Source: RGIG8782 sp017475895 | GTDB taxonomy: Bacteria; Pseudomonadota; Alphaproteobacteria; Rickettsiales; UBA1997 | Assembly (NCBI GenBank): GCA_947167315.1 | Contig: CAMVHP010000003.1 | Coordinates: 1 to 48,387, forward strand | DNA: 48,387 nt | Direction of reading: 5' to 3' | Shown here: positions 15,333 through 22,600 of the stretch, piece by piece | How the letters are laid out: each line of letters begins with the position of its first letter | How positions within the stretch are numbered: position 1 is the stretch's first letter | Translations under genes and position numbers: made by a program | Notes under the pieces: model-generated | What the model saw: only the letters and a program-made list of their open reading frames with translations | Told to the model about the DNA's origin: nothing | Database searches by the model: none

Positions 15333-15361
15333 ATTATAATGATTAAAAATAGTTTTTTCAA
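15333..15361 (-). promoter_or_regulatory. Promoter of mnhE-mnhF-mnhG-engB
   Basis: Minus-strand TTGAAA (15361-15356), 17-base spacer, perfect TATAAT (15338-15333). Transcription would start near 15326, about 32 bases before the mnhE ATG. The -10 shares bases with a plus-strand TATAAT for nusB. Confidence 0.7.
15335..15340 (+). promoter_or_regulatory. Plus-strand -10 element for nusB
   Basis: Perfect TATAAT overlapping, on the other strand, the -10 of the mnh operon (shared palindrome ATTATAAT). No good -35 at 16-18 bases; a TG two bases upstream may compensate. If real, the in-frame ATG at 15339 cannot be the start of nusB, which supports the ATG at 15372. Confidence 0.4.
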
Positions 15362-15371
15362 CAAAAATATT

Positions 15372-15983
15372 ATGAATATAAAAGAGAATAAAAAAAGATT
15401 AAAACCTGAAAGCGTTAGCAGATTGGTTGCTTGTCAGGCACTCTATGTGTATTACGATGAAAATAATGATAACAAAAATGTCAACGATATACTGAATTCC
15501 ATAAGTGAATACTATATAAAAAATAATTTCACCGATGAAGATGGTAAAAATAAATATGAAAATATTTGCAGTAGTGAGTTTGTTTTAAATATCATTAATG
15601 GTGTTATTGAACACGTGGAGGAGTTTGATAATATAATAAATGATTTTTTAGATAGAAATGATACAACCGGAACTCTGGATGAAGTTTTATTACAAATTTT
15701 TAGGTTGGCGATATACGAATTAAAATTTACAAAAACAGACAAAAACATAATAGTTAATGAATATACTGATATTGTGGCGGAATTCTATAGTGGTATTTAC
15801 ATAACCTTTACAAACGGTATTTTGGATAATATTGGTACATACCTAGTGAGTGGTAAAAGAAAAGAAGAACCCACAAAAAATAAAAATATACAGAGTAAAC
15901 TTGTGTTAGATAAACCAAAAGTTGCCAGAAAAGTTTTATTTCTGCATAACAAAAATAACCATGATAAAGATGACAACAAATAA
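15372..15983 (+). CDS. nusB: Transcription antitermination factor NusB
   Basis: RNA-binding all-helical protein that with NusE/S10 binds boxA and supports rRNA transcription. 203 residues. Family landmarks: SVSRLVACQALYVYY, FVLNIINGVIEHVEEFDNII, LDEVLLQIFRLAIYELKF, IIVNEYTDIVAEFY and FTNGILDNIG. The C-terminus has an extra basic tail (about residues 170-203, KRKEEPTKNKN... HNKNNHDKDDNK) not usual in NusB. Upstream in-frame starts exist at 15330 (GTG) and 15339 (ATG), but a perfect -10 covers 15335-15340, so 15372 is preferred. It overlaps smpB by 14 bases. In many alphaproteobacteria nusB follows ribH; that is not so here. Confidence 0.92.
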   Translation: MNIKENKKRLKPESVSRLVACQALYVYYDENNDNKNVNDILNSISEYYIKNNFTDEDGKNKYENICSSEFVLNIINGVIEHVEEFDNIINDFLDRNDTTGTLDEVLLQIFRLAIYELKFTKTDKNIIVNEYTDIVAEFYSGIYITFTNGILDNIGTYLVSGKRKEEPTKNKNIQSKLVLDKPKVARKVLFLHNKNNHDKDDNK

Positions 15984-16437
15984 CTACAGAATTATAGCAC
16001 AAAACAGGAGGGCTCGATTCGAATATTTTATAGAAACGGAATACGAGGCTGGTCTTGTGTTACAGGGTAGCGAAATAAAAAGCATAAGGAATGGTAAAGT
16101 TAACATACAGGATTCACATATAGAGTTTGATAAAAATGGAGATTTATATCTGTTAAATTCCTATATTTCTCCGTACAAGTTGGCGACATTGTTCAATCAT
16201 GAACCCACAAGGAAAAGAAAATTACTTTTAAAAAAAAGAGAAATAAATAAAATTATATCAAAAATAAAACTAAAGGGATTTACCTGCATCCCCTTGGTGT
16301 TGTATATAAATAATAAAAACTTGGCTAAAATTAAAATAGCCATAGCAAAGGGTAAAAAACTATATGATAAAAGAGAGGCTATAAAGGAGCGAGATTTCAA
16401 AAGAGAGAAAGCTTTTTTATTAAAATACAATAAATAA
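15970..16437 (+). CDS. smpB: SsrA-binding protein SmpB
   Basis: Partner of tmRNA in rescue of stalled ribosomes. 155 residues from ATG 15970 (ATG 15961 also possible). Clear motifs: RIIAQNRRARFEYFIE, YEAGLVLQGSEIKSIRNGKVNI (as two strands of the OB fold), DSHIEF, LYLLNSYISPY, RKRKLLLKKREI and the C-terminal basic tail GKKLYDKREAIKERDFKRE that enters the decoding centre. Complete and normal in length. It overlaps nusB, and an unknown gene starts 3 bases after its stop, so the three form an operon. The ssrA gene itself is not in the window. Confidence 0.96.
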   Translation: MTTNNYRIIAQNRRARFEYFIETEYEAGLVLQGSEIKSIRNGKVNIQDSHIEFDKNGDLYLLNSYISPYKLATLFNHEPTRKRKLLLKKREINKIISKIKLKGFTCIPLVLYINNKNLAKIKIAIAKGKKLYDKREAIKERDFKREKAFLLKYNK

Positions 16438-16440
16438 TGT

Positions 16441-17202
16441 ATGGCCGATAACTATAGGGTAGATGTACCCAGAAAATCAGGAGGATATAACGGAGGAGAG
16501 ATATCACAGTTTGGCGGTGGCCTTAATGTGTGTTTTAATCTTAATATACTGAATTTTATCTATTATGTTAATAATTTTCCATCTTTAAAGAACGAAGGTA
16601 TTAATAGATTGAAGTATTATGCCAGATTAATTTTTGAGTCGGATATTAATATTGATAATATTGTTGTTGTTGGGCTTAATGAGGAGGATTTGAAATATGT
16701 TCTTTCAACATTTTTCTACAACATAGCCAATGATGATAATTTTTATAAGAGGGTTTTAATTAGTGTCATGACCACCATGTTAAGTTATAATTTGGTTGCT
16801 AATTTCATATCTAAAAAGAATATTTTTACTAAAAAAGTTGAGGATAAAATATCAATAATGGTTAAATATTTTGTCCGCTATTTTAATAAAAGAATGAAGA
16901 CCAGAGAAAGTGTTTTGGAAACTAAATTCAGAATGGACGATTTAATGGGTTTCATTAAGTCTGTTTTAAATGATAATTTTTTTAAAATACTACAGTTTAG
17001 ACAGACCTATAGACACAAGCACAAAAATTTTGTGGAATATGATGGTGTTATAGGTGAATTTAGGATTTTTCCAAATCTAGTGGGTTTTATTGATAGATAT
17101 AAAGAAATTGAGAGTGGTAGCGGGTGCTACAGCTATGAAAGGCGTTTTTTTGATGAATGTAATGATTTTACTAAAAAATTTTATGATGTGGCAATAGTTT
17201 AG
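16441..17202 (+). CDS. Protein of unknown function co-transcribed with smpB
   Basis: 253 residues, no signal peptide or membrane segment. The N-terminus is Gly-rich (SGGYNGGEISQFGGGLNV); the rest is mixed helical, rich in Phe, Asn, Lys and Asp, with a basic aromatic patch (FRQTYRHKHKNFVEY) and a late GSGCYSYERRFFDEC containing two cysteines. I recognise no domain. It begins 3 bases after smpB, so it is probably translated with nusB-smpB. Its last codons form the left arm of a 9-bp hairpin that may end the transcript. The gene transfer agent portal gene converges on it, but nothing in the sequence ties the two together. Confidence 0.7.
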   Translation: MADNYRVDVPRKSGGYNGGEISQFGGGLNVCFNLNILNFIYYVNNFPSLKNEGINRLKYYARLIFESDINIDNIVVVGLNEEDLKYVLSTFFYNIANDDNFYKRVLISVMTTMLSYNLVANFISKKNIFTKKVEDKISIMVKYFVRYFNKRMKTRESVLETKFRMDDLMGFIKSVLNDNFFKILQFRQTYRHKHKNFVEYDGVIGEFRIFPNLVGFIDRYKEIESGSGCYSYERRFFDECNDFTKKFYDVAIV

Positions 17203-17212
17203 TTATTGCCAC
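17188..17212. terminator. Hairpin between the convergent unknown and portal genes
   Basis: Perfect 9-bp stem GTGGCAATA (17188-17196) / TATTGCCAC (17204-17212) with a 7-base loop containing the TAG stop of the plus-strand gene. No strong T tract follows on the plus strand, so it may be a weak or factor-assisted terminator for both transcripts. Confidence 0.5.
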
Positions 17213-17224
17213 AAAAGTTATATA

Positions 17225-18373
17225 CTATATACTTAGTATTTTTTTCTTTTCCTCGTCCGTCAGAAAATTGCTACCGTTTACTATGTTCCAAAAATTTTCC
17301 TTTCTTATGGAGAGAGGTGTTATGTTGTTTTTGTTATACACCAGTTCCAAATCATCATCAAACATTGACACAAGCCAATTATTTAAGCTGGATAGAACAA
17401 AGTCAACGGTTGGCAGAATTGTTTGTTCCCATAGAAACAATCTTGCTTCGGACATATTACTGTAGGTATTATCCCCTGGTATTCCTATTAGCTGAGATGG
17501 TACACCAAAGGATAGAGCGATATCTCTCGCGGTGCTATGTTTCATTTCCAGAAAATCCATTTCTTTCGGTGTTAAACTTATCTCTTTCCAGTCAAGTCCA
17601 CCCTCCAACAGCAATGGTTTCCCGGCATTTTCACTACCAGAAAATTCGTCATTTAGCTGTTCCTTTAATCTTACAAATTGATCATCCGTCAGAAAATTTT
17701 CGCCATCATTTTTTACTATCAGTGCTCCACAGGGTTTAGCACCATTTTGCAGTATAGCCTGATTCCATTTGGATGCTTCATTGTGTTGATCTATCGAATA
17801 GGTTGCCGGTTCCACCTGTGACAGTCCATACCAATCATTTATGGGGTTAAAATTTTTTATATGTAAAATGTCACTTTTTCCGGTTATTTGATTTATTTTA
17901 AATATCTGTTCACTGTTGTTGAATTTATATTTGTAGGCTATTGGTACATCCGTATTGCCGGCCAATATTGTTACGCGATCCGGTCTTAGTATAAACAATT
18001 CCTGTGGCTCTTTGTCATCTGAATTTTTGCTAAAGATTGCCTGAATGTAAACGTTTCCGGATATTAATTTGTGTGCGTATATGGTTTCAAAAAAATTGTT
18101 TTGATCCATAATTGGATTTGGTTTTTGTAGTAAATCCAATATTCTGTGCTTTTTTATTATTTCGCCGGTGGTTTTATTTCTTAATTCTAATTTTATTGCT
18201 GAAGCGCTTTGAGATATCATGGATATACATCTGTTTGCTATTACATTTTTGACGTAGGATTCTTCCGCTAAATGTAAATAGTTTCTGTCCGTCCACACCG
18301 GTTTGCCTATGTTTTGATAGTAGGCCTTTGTGGTGGTTATGGACTTATTTTCTTTTTTGACAAATTTAAACAT
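17225..18373 (-). CDS. HK97-type phage portal protein of gene transfer agent type
   Basis: Portal ring subunit through which DNA enters a capsid. 382 residues, the expected length. It looks like the portal of the alphaproteobacterial gene transfer agent (RcGTA g3): KPVWTDRNYLHLAEESYVKNVIANRC (in two parts), SIDQHNEASKWNQAILQNGA with KPCGALIV, LTDDQFVRLKEQLNDEFSG, NAGKPLLLEGGLDWKEI and FGVPSQLIGIPGDNTYSNMSE. The frame is intact. No terminase, protease or capsid gene is beside it; neighbours are an unknown gene and holA. Scattered single GTA genes are typical of Rickettsiales. A DUF3168-like tail protein lies at 36978-37370. Whether particles are still made is unknown. Confidence 0.93.
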   Translation of the reverse strand: MFKFVKKENKSITTTKAYYQNIGKPVWTDRNYLHLAEESYVKNVIANRCISMISQSASAIKLELRNKTTGEIIKKHRILDLLQKPNPIMDQNNFFETIYAHKLISGNVYIQAIFSKNSDDKEPQELFILRPDRVTILAGNTDVPIAYKYKFNNSEQIFKINQITGKSDILHIKNFNPINDWYGLSQVEPATYSIDQHNEASKWNQAILQNGAKPCGALIVKNDGENFLTDDQFVRLKEQLNDEFSGSENAGKPLLLEGGLDWKEISLTPKEMDFLEMKHSTARDIALSFGVPSQLIGIPGDNTYSNMSEARLFLWEQTILPTVDFVLSSLNNWLVSMFDDDLELVYNKNNITPLSIRKENFWNIVNGSNFLTDEEKKKILSI

Positions 18374-18440
18374 AATTTTGCCATTGGTATAATTTTTGTT
18401 GCCATTTTACAGTTGATTGTTTTTTGCGGAAGTGTAAAAC

Positions 18441-18468
18441 TTGACTATATTTTTATATTATTTATCAT
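18441..18468 (+). promoter_or_regulatory. Promoter of holA
   Basis: TTGACT (18441-18446), 16-base spacer, TATCAT (18463-18468); expected start about 18475, 19 bases before the ATG at 18494. Confidence 0.55.
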
Positions 18469-18493
18469 TTGAATAATCATATTTGTATGGAAC

Positions 18494-19522
18494 ATGAAAA
18501 TTGAATTCAAAAATGTAGATAGTGTTATTGATGGCATAACAAAACAAAAGGATTTAAAGGCTGTTCTGCTGTACGGAGACGATAATTCTTCTGTTATGAG
18601 GAAATTTAAAAAAATCGTGGATTCTTTTACGGCCATTGGCTATGAGGTAAATGATATATCTCTGGATAGTTTAAGGGAAAACGAAACGTTTTTAACTGAG
18701 GAATTTTTTTCCACCTCTATGTTTGCTAGCAATACAATTTATACTTTGAGACTTTTAGAAAGAGAAAATAGCTACACAAAATATCTAGAAAATCTGTTTG
18801 AAAAAAATGACGTTTCTGGTGTTGATAATTTCCTACTGGTAACCGCCGGAGGTTTGGAAGTTTCGTCATCTTTGAGAAAATATGCTGAAAAATCAAAATT
18901 AATTGCCTGTATTGGTTGCTATGAAGAGGAAAGTAAAAATATAAGTTTTTTGGTGAATAAAAAACTAAAGGAATATGGATTTAATTTTGCCTATGATGTG
19001 GTGGAATATATAGTTGATAATGTTGGTAATAATGCTCTGGTGGTGGAAAATGAAATCAATAAAATTGACCTATATAAGGGAGATGATAAAAATTTAACTC
19101 TGGAGGATGTTAAAAATTGTGTTGTGGATGTTTCAAAAGCGAGCATTGAAGATTTTTGTAATAATTTTTGTATGTTGGATATGGGTGAAACGTTTAGAAA
19201 TTTGGATAAATTGCTCAGAGAAAATGTCAATGTTATAGTTATAATCAGAAGTCTCGTCAGGTACTTTTTGCAACTTCAAAAGATAAGATTTTTGGTGGAT
19301 AGTGGGGAAAATGTTGATACAGTTTTGAAAAACGAAAAGATCTTTTGGAAACAACAAAATACTATGAAACTGCATCTAAAAAAATGGAATTTGCAAAAAA
19401 TAAATAATTTTTTGGAAATGTTGTTGAATATTGAAAAAAATATTAAATTTAAGCAGAACAAGAATATAAAATTTGAAAATTTTATATTGAAAAGTATATT
19501 GTATTTTGCTAAAAATCAATGA
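18494..19522 (+). CDS. holA: DNA polymerase III subunit delta
   Basis: Clamp-loader subunit that opens the beta clamp. 342 residues, the usual length. Pattern matches: KAVLLYGDDNSSVMRKF at the inactive AAA+ start, FFSTSMFASNTIYTLRL (clamp-opening element), LVTAGGLEVSSSLRKYAE, LIACIGCYEEE, VENEINKIDLYKGDD, and a C-terminal domain with VRYFLQLQKIR and a final W-x-L rich helix pair. The LRKYAEKSK...IGCY style is that of alphaproteobacterial HolA. It starts the plus-strand block leading to the type IV secretion genes but is followed by 88 AT-rich bases, so linkage to them is uncertain. Confidence 0.93.
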   Translation: MKIEFKNVDSVIDGITKQKDLKAVLLYGDDNSSVMRKFKKIVDSFTAIGYEVNDISLDSLRENETFLTEEFFSTSMFASNTIYTLRLLERENSYTKYLENLFEKNDVSGVDNFLLVTAGGLEVSSSLRKYAEKSKLIACIGCYEEESKNISFLVNKKLKEYGFNFAYDVVEYIVDNVGNNALVVENEINKIDLYKGDDKNLTLEDVKNCVVDVSKASIEDFCNNFCMLDMGETFRNLDKLLRENVNVIVIIRSLVRYFLQLQKIRFLVDSGENVDTVLKNEKIFWKQQNTMKLHLKKWNLQKINNFLEMLLNIEKNIKFKQNKNIKFENFILKSILYFAKNQ

Positions 19523-19610
19523 TAAATAATAAAAAAAATAATAAAATTATTGAAAAAATTATTTTTTTTAATTAAAATCAAACACAACGGATATTATAGT
19601 ACTTTGTATC

Positions 19611-22600
19611 ATGAAAACTTCATTAAAGACATTAGCTTTAGTTCTGCCACTGCTGTTTGTGTTGGCCTCCTGTGATAAAATGGATATGTGCTATTATGAA
19701 GATGATTTCGGTGAAACCGGTAATAGAGATATTGTGTATGTTGCCGCCGGAGCAGAGAATTGTTACTTTGACCAAACGGTGCCGTACACTGATTCCAGTC
19801 AAAATATGAGTGTCAGACAGTGTTTAACGACTACAGATATTAAAACCGCGTTAGATTGTGATAGCAATTGTTCATCTTATTTTAAGAAGATAAAAACTAT
19901 TAGTGGTTATTCCGGTACTATAAGCGACGCAACAAAGTGTAATAATTTTGATCCAAACACATACACAATAACGGAAGCGAATACTAATTCAAGTACAAAT
20001 ACTAGTTATAATTTATCGGATGCAGTATCAGATGGACAGGCAATATATAGTTCCTGCGTTAGCTACTGTCAGGATAGTTGTGATAATAACAATAGTAGTG
20101 AAGTGGCTTGGGTGAAGGCCAACATGAAAAATGGCGCATCCTATACAGGTTTGCAACTGAGCAAAAATTCCTATGTTTATATAACGGTGTCCGGTTCAAT
20201 TCAGTTGAGTAGCGGTGAAAACAGTAATACCGCAGAATTTAGAAAGGTTGGTATTGATGACATTAGTCATGGACAACAATTATCCTCAGGAAGTTATCTA
20301 TCACTGAAAATGGATTATAATAATGGTCCAAGTGTATTGGGTACATCTGGTATATTTTCCGATGAACAAGATTTAAAAAATAGAACGGTTGTGTATCTTG
20401 AACCAATCAACACTGATTTAGTTGATAGTAGTGATAGCAATAACGAATATAAATATCAAAAACCACTATATTCACTGTTAAAGTGTAAGTATTATAGTAA
20501 GGGTAATGGAACAAGTAACAACGCCACCTGTAGTTTTGATTTTAGCGACGTTACTGGAGATTTTCAAAGTAAATTAAGTGCCTACTACAGTTCTCAAGAT
20601 TATAATAGTTCAATATTTTATGACGGCTACAGCACCTATGCTAATGATGCAATGAATTATTTAAAAATGAGTAGTGATGGTTCCGTTTATAGTGAAAGTA
20701 GCAATGTTTCTGTAAGTAATAATAAGGAGATTATTTATGGTGACATGGTTGATGGGTACATATGGAATGATGAAAATACATCGTTTAATTTTACAATTAA
20801 TGAACCGACAAAAATAGCAATAAGATATATAGGTTTAGGTTCTTCCGGAACCTGTAAATTAAAGGCAGAAACCACAAATAATTATGTTTATGGTTCTACA
20901 GCTAGCACAACCGAAGGAGGAGAAACTAAATATGTAAAAAACGAAACAACTGAATACGTTGTTGCTAATGATTACACAATAACTCAGATCGGTAATAGTA
21001 ACACTAATGTTTGGCAGGTTTTAAAAACAAATTTAGCAACTGAAGCTAATCAGGAAGTAAAAGATATAATTTTTAACCAGTTTTCAACCCCCAACAGAAA
21101 GATAGCATCAACAGTAACTTTAACGCTTGATAACGGTAGCGGCGCCGATTGTCATAAGGGCATGCTTATAAAATTGATACCGCTCAAAGATTACGTTGTT
21201 GGTAAAACTGGGTTGTTGTTCTTTTCCTATATTGGTATTAACGATATTAGTAGTAATATACAGTATAACGTGGTAAATCCGGATGTTTTGGTTACTAGTA
21301 AAACTTTGACTGATCCAACCATAAAAGTAAGAGATTTTGTGGAATATGGTAACCCTCGTAGTTTTGGAGAGTGGCATGAACTCAGTCCGGTGTCTACAAG
21401 CGACATAAGTAACATTGATGATGATAGTTATAATGATGGTGTTATTAATAAATCAGTTTTTGTGAGAAGTGGTCAAATTTTGAGGTTTGATTACAAAAAC
21501 TGGTTTAAGATTGATGATGAAACAGGAATAAGTATGATTTCCGGTACCTGCAGTGGCAGCAGTTGCGGTGATAGTAGTAGTCCCTTTTCTGTTGATAAGA
21601 CCATAGCGACCAATTTTATAATAAGGGAAAGGCCGGCATATTTTTGTGTCGGAAAACGACAGGAGGCAGTGGATGTGGAAACAAAATGTGCTGAAAGTAA
21701 TGGAACATATTATGATTCTGTGAATATAGACAATGTTACTAGCTCCAAGTGTTTTGTATCTGTGAAAGAATGTGAAGCAGATACTGATTTAGTCAAAACA
21801 TTTTTAAAAATAAATGATACAGACATAAACTGTACAAGTAAAGGTAAAGGTACAAATACAAGTACGAGTACAAGTGATGAAGATACCGAAACAGATTTAA
21901 GTATGCAATTATCGAAACTTTTTAGTTCGGTTTATAATGCTTATATGGACGCATTATACCACTCAACAACAAATTATGAATATGAAGACGAGGATGGTAA
22001 AACAGTAACAAAAACACAAATGAGATACTCAACTTGTTACAACGATATATTGGAAAAAATTTATAGACAGGCAAAAGAGTGTGCAACTTGTTTAAATACT
22101 GGATCCTGTACGTTGTATAATAAAGACAAAACTTCTACCCATGAAGATAATTCTGGGTCATATGAGGTGTATAAAGACACGGATTATACTTATAATGATG
22201 AGTCTGGTGATGAGACCAAAGAGGTGACCGAAACGGTTAAAACTGTACATGGTATTTCAAATATTTCGTTTGATGAATCTGCCACGGCTAATATTATAGG
22301 TACAGGCGGTGTAATCGAAACATTAAAGAATTTTTTTGCTGTTGAAGAAATTAAAAAAACAACATACAACGATGAAGAAACCATTTCATATAATGCAACC
22401 ATGACCTATTACAAAAAGATGTGTGGATCTAGTGAAGATGGTGTTTGTTTGACCGACAATAGTGTTTCTTTATGTTATGATTTGACCGACTATATTGGTT
22501 CCACAGTTGGTTTTGTAAATAGAACGCTGGATAATGTAAACGACAGTAGCATTAATATTGGTACCATTGAAAGTCGTGGAACGATGGGTAGTGATGATGT

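Noticed and set aside
17206..17739. Plus-strand 177-residue frame opposite the portal gene
   Set aside because: The minus-strand portal frame matches a known family along its whole length; this one does not match anything.
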